From Celeribacter halophilus (lineage in GTDB: Bacteria > Pseudomonadota > Alphaproteobacteria > Rhodobacterales > Rhodobacteraceae): DNA of 64,000 nt. Each line of letters opens with the position of its first letter. Within the stretch, counting starts at the first letter, position 1. This document shows positions 17,298 to 24,249 of the stretch, piece after piece. The position numbers and the translations under genes are program-made. The notes below the pieces were generated by a model, which saw nothing but the letters and a program-made list of their open reading frames with translations, was not told the origin of the DNA and ran no database searches. The stretch lies in the NCBI RefSeq assembly GCF_900114135.1, contig NZ_FORY01000009.1, positions 62,001 through 126,000 on the forward strand, given 5' to 3'.

Positions 17298-18365
17298 ATG
17301 CAAACTGTAAGATTACTCTCTGGCATCGGGGACAAGGGCCCTGCATGTATGCAGCTGACTTTGGAAGATCGCATCTGGCTTCTTGACTGCGGTTTTGGTC
17401 CCGAGGCCAATGCGCATTTCAACCCCGCATGGCTCAAGGGTGCGGAAGCGGTGTTTATCACCCATGACCATATCGACCACATCGGTGGCGCTTCCTATGC
17501 GGTTGAGGCGGGATTGCCGATCTATGCCACGCCCCAGACGGCCAAGTCCTTGCCCCCTGCGGCCAAGGTGCATCTTTTGCCCGAGCAAGGGGAAACGGTC
17601 ATTGATGGTGTGACGCTCACCACCGGACGCAATGGTCATGCGATGGGCGGGGTCTGGATGCATTTTGCGCTGGGCGAGGGGTTTTTCTATTCGGGTGACT
17701 GGTCCGAGGAATCCGACTGGTTCCCCTTTGACCCTCCGCCCGCTGCTGCGACGGCTATTCTGGACTGCTCCTATCATCTGGACGATGTGCCCCAGTCTGA
17801 ACGGTTCGCGGCGCTGGATGCATTGTTGGACGGTTTGCACGGGCAGGTGCTTTTACCGGTACCGCCGTCCGGTCGGGCCGGTGAAATGGCCCTGCATCTG
17901 ATCCGGCGCTTCGGGGTCGAAAGCGTGATGCTCGATCCTGAATGCCAAGCCGCTTTAAGAGCCGCGCTTGCCAGCCAGACGCTAAGCCCCGATGTGCAGG
18001 AAATCGCGCCGCTTTTGGAGCGGGGTCCGATGGAACAGGCGCGTTTTCTTATCTGCGACACACCCAATGCCGATGGTGGTGCCGCTTGGGGCTATGTGCG
18101 GGCATGGAATGAAAGTGGGCGTTTGGGTCGCGATGCGCATGTGGTTTTCACAGGCCACATGACCGCCCATGCACGCGGCATCTGTGCTGTGCCGGGGGGA
18201 TATTTCCAGCGCTGGAATGTGCATCCGCCGTTGCGTGATCAGGTCGGGATGCTTGAGCGCCTCGGCGCGAAACGCTTTGCGCCAGCCTTTTGTGCGCAGC
18301 CCGAAGACTATCTGGTGGAAGATCTCGGTGTGGAGATTTTCCTGCATGATCCGGTGCGGCTATGA
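17298..18365 (+). CDS. Metallo-beta-lactamase-fold hydrolase with beta-CASP-like region
   Basis: A 355-residue cytoplasmic protein. The metal-binding motif H56-D-H58-I-D60-H61 is intact. H114 in GRNGHAMGG and D134 in FYSGDW supply further ligands, and a late histidine lies in RWNVHPP. Between them the segments GEMALHLIRRF, FLICDTPNADGG, VFTGHMTAHARG and HPPLRDQVGMLERLG follow the order seen in beta-CASP nucleases such as RNase J and CPSF-73, though degenerate. The fold predicts cleavage of a phosphodiester or related ester. It sits between the ABC ATPase (adjacent, no gap) and a histidine phosphatase (four-base overlap). The substrate is unknown; a PhnP-like role is an alternative. Confidence 0.75.
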   Translation: MQTVRLLSGIGDKGPACMQLTLEDRIWLLDCGFGPEANAHFNPAWLKGAEAVFITHDHIDHIGGASYAVEAGLPIYATPQTAKSLPPAAKVHLLPEQGETVIDGVTLTTGRNGHAMGGVWMHFALGEGFFYSGDWSEESDWFPFDPPPAAATAILDCSYHLDDVPQSERFAALDALLDGLHGQVLLPVPPSGRAGEMALHLIRRFGVESVMLDPECQAALRAALASQTLSPDVQEIAPLLERGPMEQARFLICDTPNADGGAAWGYVRAWNESGRLGRDAHVVFTGHMTAHARGICAVPGGYFQRWNVHPPLRDQVGMLERLGAKRFAPAFCAQPEDYLVEDLGVEIFLHDPVRL

Positions 18366-18904
18366 CCGCGCCTTTGCCGTCCGGAAGTTTCTGTTTGATT
18401 CGTCACGGCGAGACCACGGCCAATGCGGACGGGATCATTGCGGGGCGCACGGATGTGGCCTTGACCGAGCGAGGCAGGCAACAAGCGCGTGACCTGTCCC
18501 GTCGACACTGGCCGGAGCGGATCGCGCTTTATGCAAGCCCTATGTCGCGGGCGCAGGAGACCTGTAAGCTGGCCTTTCCTGATCGAGAATTTACGCGTCA
18601 CGACGGGTTGCGGGAACGCGATTGGGGCGTCTTTGAAATGCGCCCTCTGGATCAGCAACCTGCGCGCGAAGATACGCCGGAGTCCGGCGAAAGCTGGCCC
18701 GCCATGTTGTCTCGAATCCGGCGCACAATCACCGAAATTTGCGCGGTGTCACAGAACAGATTGCCGGTTCTTGTGTGCCATTCCGGCGTGATCCGCGCCG
18801 CGCGGGTGCTTTGGACCACAGGCGATGTCGGGACACGTCCGCCCAACGCAACGCCGATTCTGTTCGAGAGGGCAGGAGAAACCTTTGAGGAAAAAGAGTT
18901 ATGA
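18362..18904 (+). CDS. Histidine phosphatase family protein (phosphoglycerate mutase-like)
   Basis: A 180-residue phosphatase with the catalytic RHGET motif near residue 15 (LIRHGETTANADGIIAGRTDVALTERG), the REREW-type block LRERDWGVFE, and the second catalytic histidine in VLVCHSGVIRA. The family includes broad phosphomonoesterases and the cobalamin enzyme CobC. Here the setting is an ABC importer operon with two other hydrolases, so removal of a phosphate from an imported or released phosphomonoester is the most economical role. It overlaps both neighbours by four bases, a sign of tight translational coupling. Confidence 0.85.
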   Translation: MTAPLPSGSFCLIRHGETTANADGIIAGRTDVALTERGRQQARDLSRRHWPERIALYASPMSRAQETCKLAFPDREFTRHDGLRERDWGVFEMRPLDQQPAREDTPESGESWPAMLSRIRRTITEICAVSQNRLPVLVCHSGVIRAARVLWTTGDVGTRPPNATPILFERAGETFEEKEL

Positions 18905-19362
18905 CAAATCCAGCCAAACCTTGTGTCGTGTTTGATGTTGATGGAACGCTGGCGGAGTTTGACGCCGGCCGGCTCGGCCATTTTGTGCATGGGGTCGAAA
19001 AGCAATGGGATGCGTTTCACGACGCGATGGCTGATGCCCCTTTGATTGCCCCTGTTGCGAAACTCATGCGGCGTCTGAAAGACAGTGGCGAAACCATTGT
19101 GATTTGTTCGGGCCGACCGCGCGGCTGGGCGGAGTATACGATTGCGTGGCTGCGCAAGCATGATCTGCCGTTCGATGGCATCTATTTGCGGGCCGAGGAT
19201 CAGGACGAGGCGAGCGATCCGGACGTCAAACGCCGCGCCTTGGCGGAGATGAAGGCCGACGGGTTGATCCCTTGGCTGGTGATCGACGACCGAAGTTCTG
19301 TTGTGGAGGCCTGGCGCGCCGAAGGGCTTGTTTGCCTGCAATGCGCACCAGGGGATTTTTGA
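18901..19362 (+). CDS. HAD phosphatase of the polynucleotide kinase 3'-phosphatase type
   Basis: A 153-residue HAD-superfamily enzyme with the nucleophile motif FDVDGTLAEFD (D12, D14), motif II ICSGRPRGW, and a C-terminal block IDDRSSVVEAWRAEGLVCLQ ending APGDF. From memory, that block aligns closely with the end of phage T4 polynucleotide kinase ([20 protein letters not shown], then ASGDF). That protein's phosphatase domain removes 3'-phosphates and 2',3'-cyclic phosphates from nucleic acid ends. No kinase domain is attached here. It is the last gene of the importer/hydrolase operon and overlaps the preceding phosphatase by four bases. Substrate in this organism is inference. Confidence 0.78.
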   Translation: MTNPAKPCVVFDVDGTLAEFDAGRLGHFVHGVEKQWDAFHDAMADAPLIAPVAKLMRRLKDSGETIVICSGRPRGWAEYTIAWLRKHDLPFDGIYLRAEDQDEASDPDVKRRALAEMKADGLIPWLVIDDRSSVVEAWRAEGLVCLQCAPGDF

Positions 19363-19383
19363 TGAGGGCGTGATGTGCTCTGG

Positions 19384-20073
19384 TTAGCCCGTCACCACAT
19401 CTTCAGGGCGCGGTTGTTTCCAGCCTTCCCGATGATAAGCACTGTCCCAGAACCGCCATTCGTGCCAGCAACTCCGTTGAAAGGCGTGATGCATCCGCGC
19501 GCGGGTCGCATCACTTGCATCATCCGCCACCCTGTTGACGAGGTCGAGCATACGCTGGACGCTTTGGTCAAAGGCTTCGCCGGAATAGGTGGCAATCCAC
19601 GCGCTATAGGGATTGTCCGCGCGACTGGTTTGCGCGATTTCCTTGCCGATATCGCGATAGATCCAGAAACAGGGCAAAAGAGCCGTGACCGCTTCGGGGA
19701 AATCTCCGATCGCGGCGGAGCGGAGCAGGAAAGAGACGTAGTGATCGCAGGCGGCTGACACATCGGTTCCCTCGAAATCGTCGGAAGTGACACCAAACAG
19801 GCCCATGTAATGCGCGTGAAGTTCGCGTTCGACCGCGATGGCTCCGGCGGCAGAGCCTGCAAGCTGCGCAATGGACTGCGCCTCGGGGGCCTTGGAGGCC
19901 GCCAGAGAGAGGGCGCGGGCGAAACCTTCGAGGTAATGGGCATCCTGAATGATGTAGCCTTGGAAAATCTCCGGCGACAGACTGCCATTAGCCAAAGCAC
20001 GGTTGAAGGGCATCGCGTGAATCTGCTGGCGCAGCTCTTGGGTGTGCGCGGCCAGTTCTTGGGTAAAGCTCAT
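19384..20073 (-). CDS. tenA: Aminopyrimidine aminohydrolase TenA (thiaminase II)
   Basis: A 229-residue all-helical TenA/Thi-4 protein. The catalytic cysteine is C135 in ALLPCFWIYRDIG; other conserved blocks are QDAHYLEGFARAL near residue 43 and the C-terminal RSCWHEWRFWDSAY. It hydrolyses amino-HMP (4-amino-5-aminomethyl-2-methylpyrimidine) or thiamine fragments to HMP (hydroxymethylpyrimidine), which ThiD, encoded just upstream, then phosphorylates. It is the last gene of the minus-strand thiM-thiE-thiD-tenA salvage operon, starting with a four-base overlap on thiD. Confidence 0.92.
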   Translation of the reverse strand: MSFTQELAAHTQELRQQIHAMPFNRALANGSLSPEIFQGYIIQDAHYLEGFARALSLAASKAPEAQSIAQLAGSAAGAIAVERELHAHYMGLFGVTSDDFEGTDVSAACDHYVSFLLRSAAIGDFPEAVTALLPCFWIYRDIGKEIAQTSRADNPYSAWIATYSGEAFDQSVQRMLDLVNRVADDASDATRARMHHAFQRSCWHEWRFWDSAYHREGWKQPRPEDVVTG

Positions 20074-20879
20074 TGTGTGTTGTCTTTCAGAAAGTGGAAA
20101 TGATGGACGGGGCCATGACCCGACCCGACGTGGAGTTGGTCCGCCGCCGCGATGGACGCGCTGATATAGGCCTTTGCGCGTCGTGCGGCCTCCTCAAGCG
20201 CCAGCCCCGCGCCAAGGTAGGTCGCCAGAGCCGAGGCGTAGGTGCAGCCCGTTCCGTGGGTGTTTTTCGTCGCAACGCGAGGACTTTCGAACCAGACCCC
20301 TTTCCCGCCCTTGTGCGTGAGCAGAAGGTCGGGGCTGTCAGCGCCACCGAGATGCCCGCCTTTGAGCAGAACCGCCTCGGGTCCAAGGTCGAGCAGGGCC
20401 TGTGCCTGTGCCTGCATTTCTCGGGTTGTGGAGGCTTCGTCACAGTCCAGAAGGTCGGCGGCTTCCGGCAGGTTGGGGGTGATGAGCGTGGCTTGCGGCA
20501 AAAGGCTGCGGAGCGCGGAAACAGCCTCTTGCTGCAACAGTCGGTCCCCGCCCTTGGCCACCATCACAGGGTCGAGCACAACGGGGCAGTCCAGACCGGA
20601 AATGCCCTGTGCCACGCAGTCGATGATCTGCGCATCTCCCAGCATACCGATCTTGATGGCGTCAATTTTTATATCGTCACGAATGGCGGCGATCTGGGCG
20701 GCGATCATTCCTGTGTCACACAAGCTGACAGCAGAGACGCCCTGTGTGTTCTGGGCGGTCAGGGCAGTGATGACAGACATCGCATAACCGCCATTGGCCG
20801 AAATGGATTTGATATCCGCCTGAATACCGGCCCCGCCGGAACAATCGGACCCTGCAATCGACAGGATGTTCGGGATCAT
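20070..20879 (-). CDS. thiD: Hydroxymethylpyrimidine/phosphomethylpyrimidine kinase ThiD
   Basis: A 269-residue ribokinase-fold enzyme that phosphorylates HMP to HMP-PP. The opening MIPNILSIAGSDCSGGAGIQADIKS, the DPVMVAKGG segment and the C-terminal NTHGTGCTYASALA anion hole are diagnostic. I chose the ATG at 20879, which overlaps the thiE stop as ATGA, over a start four codons upstream. With TenA and ThiM it allows thiamine synthesis from salvaged pyrimidine and thiazole. No de novo thiC or thiG gene is in the window. Confidence 0.95.
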   Translation of the reverse strand: MIPNILSIAGSDCSGGAGIQADIKSISANGGYAMSVITALTAQNTQGVSAVSLCDTGMIAAQIAAIRDDIKIDAIKIGMLGDAQIIDCVAQGISGLDCPVVLDPVMVAKGGDRLLQQEAVSALRSLLPQATLITPNLPEAADLLDCDEASTTREMQAQAQALLDLGPEAVLLKGGHLGGADSPDLLLTHKGGKGVWFESPRVATKNTHGTGCTYASALATYLGAGLALEEAARRAKAYISASIAAADQLHVGSGHGPVHHFHFLKDNTQ

Positions 20880-21499
20880 GCTTCTCTCCATGTGTTCAGA
20901 AGTGTGCGGGTTGCGACTTCCATGTCAGGGGCGCGGGAAATGGCGGAGATGACGGCCAGTCCGGCCCCTCCGGCGCGTTTGATCGCTGCGGCATCGCGCT
21001 CTGTGACGCCGCCGATGGCGAGACAGGGCAGAGGGGTCAGTGATGCGATCTTGGCAAAGCCTTTGACCCCGATAGGGGCTGCGTGGTCGGGTTTTGATCC
21101 GGTCGCATAGATCGGCCCGACACCTAGATAATCGACCCCGTCCGGCACGGCTTGGATATGTTCTGCCTCCTCGACAGAAAGGCCGAGCAGCATTCCGGAG
21201 CCGATGCGGCGGCGGATTTCGGCGGGGTCGCCATCGCCTTGCCCAATATGTAGCCCCGGCGCACCCACTTCGATGGCCACATCAATGCGGTCGTTCACCA
21301 GAAGTTTGGCATCGTAAGGCGCGATCTCCGCCATGATCTGACGGGCCAGCGCGGCAAACTCTGTGTCAGGCAGGGTCTTGTGACGCAACTGTATCCACCC
21401 CGCGCCACCTCTGGCGGCAGCGCGGCATTGGGCGAGCATGGAGGGGCTGTCCGCAGCTTCGGTGATAAAACAAAGGGGCGGGATATTCTGGAGCGTCAT
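20876..21499 (-). CDS. thiE: Thiamine-phosphate synthase ThiE
   Basis: A 207-residue TIM-barrel enzyme that joins HMP-PP and thiazole phosphate to thiamine monophosphate. Recognisable blocks are GWIQLRHKTLPD near residue 35, LLVNDRIDVAIEVGAPGLHIGQGD in the middle, and the phosphate-binding loops GPIYATGSKP and CLAIGGV. Its start shares a base with the thiM stop, and its stop overlaps thiD, so all four operon genes are coupled. Expression should be controlled by the TPP riboswitch upstream of thiM. Confidence 0.95.
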   Translation of the reverse strand: MTLQNIPPLCFITEAADSPSMLAQCRAAARGGAGWIQLRHKTLPDTEFAALARQIMAEIAPYDAKLLVNDRIDVAIEVGAPGLHIGQGDGDPAEIRRRIGSGMLLGLSVEEAEHIQAVPDGVDYLGVGPIYATGSKPDHAAPIGVKGFAKIASLTPLPCLAIGGVTERDAAAIKRAGGAGLAVISAISRAPDMEVATRTLLNTWREA

Positions 21500-22284
21500 T
21501 ACACCGTGACCCTCGCACCTTGTGTCAATGCCGCCGGATCAAGCTGGTAGAGCGCGTCGATAAAGGCGGTCTGGAACGAGGCCGGCCCCTCAGCCTTCTG
21601 GCTCGCCTGCTCGCCGGCCAAACCGTAATAGGCCAGCGCGGCCACGGTGGCGTCGAACGGGTCCTGACCGACCAGAAACGCGGCGATGATCCCGTTCAAA
21701 GAACATCCCAGCGCCGTAATGCGCGGCATCATCTCGTGGCCGTTTGCGATGAGAGCCGTGCGATCCCCGTCTGTGACGAAATCAACCGGTCCTGTGACCG
21801 CAACAATGCCACCACTTTGGTGCGCCAGATCACGGGCGGCATTTTGGGCCGCATCGACAGAATCCGTTGCATCGGCGCCTTTTCCTGCAGTGCCCACGCC
21901 CGCAAGCGCCAGAATTTCGGAGGCATTGCCCCGAATCACGCTGGGCGAAAGCGCAAGAAGCCGTGGCCCGAGTTCGCGGCGATAGGCGGTGGCCCCGACC
22001 GCAACAGGATCAAACACCCACGGGGTTTTGTGCGCGTTGGCGGTTTTGGCGGCCATTTCCATCGCCTCGGCCCACGCGGGGGAGGGGGTGCCGATGTTGA
22101 TCGTGATGGCCTGCGCAAGGGCGGCAAATTCCTCGACCTCTTCGCGGGCATGTAGCATGGCGGGCGATGCACCGGCGGCGAGCATGACATTCGCCATGAC
22201 ATTCATCGCGACATAATTGGTGATGTTATGAACCAGCGGCGCGGTGTGCCGCATATGGTCAAGCGATTGGCCCAGGTCTTCCAT
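21499..22284 (-). CDS. thiM: Hydroxyethylthiazole kinase ThiM
   Basis: A 261-residue kinase that phosphorylates 4-methyl-5-hydroxyethylthiazole for thiamine salvage. The family blocks VHNITNYVAMNVMANVMLAAGASPAML, WVFDPVAVGATAYRRELG and ITALGCSLNGIIAAF are clear. The ATG at 22284 is supported by AGGAG eight bases upstream. An upstream in-frame start at 22338 has no ribosome site and lies in the riboswitch expression platform. It is the first gene of the thiMED-tenA operon. Confidence 0.93.
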   Translation of the reverse strand: MEDLGQSLDHMRHTAPLVHNITNYVAMNVMANVMLAAGASPAMLHAREEVEEFAALAQAITINIGTPSPAWAEAMEMAAKTANAHKTPWVFDPVAVGATAYRRELGPRLLALSPSVIRGNASEILALAGVGTAGKGADATDSVDAAQNAARDLAHQSGGIVAVTGPVDFVTDGDRTALIANGHEMMPRITALGCSLNGIIAAFLVGQDPFDATVAALAYYGLAGEQASQKAEGPASFQTAFIDALYQLDPAALTQGARVTV

Positions 22285-22366
22285 CGTAATCTCCTCTCGC
22301 GCTGGCAGGGGAGGAGATCGAAAGAGGAGCGCAGGCACCGAGTAAAAGCCCGCAATCGTCTTACGC

Positions 22367-22446
22367 GCCTCCCTCCGCCGGCATTATCCGGTTCAGGTTC
22401 TAAGGGTTCGTCTCAGCCCGGAAATCTTCCGAGCGCCCCTGTCGCT
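22367..22446 (-). promoter_or_regulatory. TPP riboswitch (THI element)
   Basis: On the minus strand the sequence contains the hallmark thi-box elements in order: GGGGCGC, then GGGCTGAGA, ACCCTTAGAACCTGA, then GGATAATGCCGGCGGAGGGA. These match the conserved core of the thiamine pyrophosphate riboswitch. It lies about 80 bases upstream of the thiM start, so binding of TPP should shut off the thiamine salvage operon, probably by hiding the thiM ribosome site. Confidence 0.95.
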
Positions 22447-22568
22447 ATTCGTGCGCTAGTGCTGGCATCCATTCGGGCGGGCGTCAAGCCTTCTGACGCA
22501 GGGCAGTGCAGATAGCGCGTCTGCGTGATGGAAACAGACGCGCGGATATCGCAGCCTGCGTTCGGGTT

Positions 22569-23090
22569 TCAGCCGACAATCAGTTGCTTGAGCTTCAAAG
22601 CTTCGTATTCCAACGCGGCCAGACGGTAGCTCACCGCATCCCCTATGGAGATCAGCCCCACCAGCGCCCCGTCGTCTATCACGGGCATATGCCGGAACCG
22701 TCCGTCCGTCATGCGACGTAAAACGCTTACAAGCTGTTCCTGAGATGTCGCGGTTTCGATCTCGCGCGTCATCAGGTCCGCCACGGTTTTGGGCAGGGTC
22801 TGGCCCGGTGTATCCGCAAGCTGCCGCACGATGTCACGTTCCGACAGGACGCCGACCAATGCGTCTTGTGCATCCTTGACCAGAACAATCCCGATGCGAT
22901 TGTCTCGCATCAGTTCGACGGCGTGTTTGATGGTGTCCAGCGGTTTGACTGCAAATATTTCGGCGCCCTTCTGCGCCAGAACATCCGCGACAGTGGCCTC
23001 TGCGGCGGATGTGTTGGTCTCGACGGTTTGGCTATGGCTGTGTTCATGCGCCATGGCTCCCCGCGTCTTTGGTGTGTATGAAGCTGGCAT
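22569..23090 (-). CDS. CBS-domain protein
   Basis: A 173-residue protein consisting of two CBS motifs (a Bateman module) after a short histidine- and serine-rich N-terminus (AHEHSHSQTVE). The first CBS spans about residues 45-95, with HAVELMRDNRIGIVLVKD and VGVLSERDIVRQLA. The second spans about 115-160, with VLRRMTDGRFRHMPVIDDG and VGLISIGDAVSYRLA. Such stand-alone modules usually sense adenosine nucleotides, but no partner is indicated. The ATG at 23090 has a strong ribosome site, GGGAGGA, so the start is secure. The gene stands alone on the minus strand. Confidence 0.85.
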   Translation of the reverse strand: MPASYTPKTRGAMAHEHSHSQTVETNTSAAEATVADVLAQKGAEIFAVKPLDTIKHAVELMRDNRIGIVLVKDAQDALVGVLSERDIVRQLADTPGQTLPKTVADLMTREIETATSQEQLVSVLRRMTDGRFRHMPVIDDGALVGLISIGDAVSYRLAALEYEALKLKQLIVG

Positions 23091-23168
23091 GTCTTTTCCT
23101 CCCTAAGCTGACTCCTAGGGTAGAGAGATTCGCGCCTGAGTAAACTTTTTCCAGCCGGGAGACCCGTT

Positions 23169-23366
23169 TTGATTGAAGCCCTGACCGGATCGCCGCTGTC
23201 GCTTACGCCTGTAACGGCAACGATTCTCTTCGTGATCGCCTGCCTCGCGGGCTACCGCTATCGCAGCGTCTGGAAAGCCGAGGGGCCGCGTGCACAGCTC
23301 TGGATTTACGGGTTGATCGCGGCTGTGATCTTGCTTGTGCTTGGGTTTGTGCCGGTGACCCGTTGA
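23169..23366 (+). CDS. Small two-segment membrane protein, unknown function
   Basis: A predicted 65-residue protein from a TTG start preceded by GGGAGA. It has two hydrophobic segments (about residues 14-29 and 43-60) joined by a basic loop, YRYRSVWKAEGPRAQ. I do not recognise a family. It lies 16 bp upstream of the phosphotransferase gene on the same strand and is probably co-transcribed with it. The weak start codon and short length leave some doubt that it is expressed. Confidence 0.55.
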   Translation: MIEALTGSPLSLTPVTATILFVIACLAGYRYRSVWKAEGPRAQLWIYGLIAAVILLVLGFVPVTR

Positions 23367-23382
23367 GTAGAAGGTCGCGCGT

Positions 23383-24249
23383 GTGAAACAAAATCCTGAT
23401 GGAGTGCCTGACGCGTTACAGGCCTTTGCGACACAGACTTACGGCACGCCGCAGGAGTGGAGACCTCTTTCCGGCGGGCGGAGTAATCGGTCCTGGCACT
23501 TGCGTGTTGGCGCGGATGATCGGGTGTTCAAACTTTTTGACCCCACGCGTGGCAATAGCTTGTTTCCGAATGAGGCGCCGGCAGAAGTTTCAACCCTGAA
23601 AACTTTGCACGGAACAGGGTTGGCGCCAGAATTCGAGACCTCGTTTGAGACCCGTTGCGGAATGTGTCTGGTCTATCGGTATGTTGAGGGAGAGAGGACC
23701 GCGACAACCGATGCGGCCACGATGCGAGCGCTTGCGCGTCTTCACATTCTCAAGCCGACTATGACTGTGCGACGGGTTTGCATTACGCCCGAGGAGCTGT
23801 TGCAAGAAGGCATGGTTTTCCTGTCAGGGCTGGCAACATATGAGGCGGGCTGGCTTTTGCGTCACATGCCGGAGCCGGAAGACATAGCAACCGGACCTGA
23901 TGTTTTCTTACATGGAGACCCTGTGCCCGCGAATGTCATTGCTGCGGGTTCGGAGCGTGTTCTGATTGATTGGCAATGTCCTGCATATGGCGATGCAACA
24001 GCAGATCTGGCGATTGCGCTCTCGCCTGCGATGCATGTGGTTTACGGCATGGAGCCGTTGACGCGGGAAGCCGAGGTCAAGGCGCTTCAGGGCTATTCCG
24101 ACACAGAAACCATAGCGCGGTATCAGGCGCTCAAACCTTACTACCACTGGCGCATGGCGGCCTATTGCGCATGGAAAGCAGCGCAAGGGGAGGCTGTTTA
24201 TGCACAGGCGTTTGAGGCCGAGCTTAACGCTTTGCGTGACGCGCCTTAA
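23383..24249 (+). CDS. Aminoglycoside/choline phosphotransferase-family kinase
   Basis: A 288-residue protein with a GTG start and a protein-kinase-like fold. Visible are the LSGGRSNRSWHL glycine loop near residue 28, the catalytic HGDPVPANVI block (Brenner motif HGDxxxxN), and the metal-binding IDWQCPAYGDATADLA. The family phosphorylates small alcohols such as choline, ethanolamine, homoserine or aminoglycosides; the substrate here cannot be told. It follows a small membrane protein gene and ends four bases past the convergent ubiB stop, so the two 3' ends overlap. Confidence 0.82.
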   Translation: MKQNPDGVPDALQAFATQTYGTPQEWRPLSGGRSNRSWHLRVGADDRVFKLFDPTRGNSLFPNEAPAEVSTLKTLHGTGLAPEFETSFETRCGMCLVYRYVEGERTATTDAATMRALARLHILKPTMTVRRVCITPEELLQEGMVFLSGLATYEAGWLLRHMPEPEDIATGPDVFLHGDPVPANVIAAGSERVLIDWQCPAYGDATADLAIALSPAMHVVYGMEPLTREAEVKALQGYSDTETIARYQALKPYYHWRMAAYCAWKAAQGEAVYAQAFEAELNALRDAP

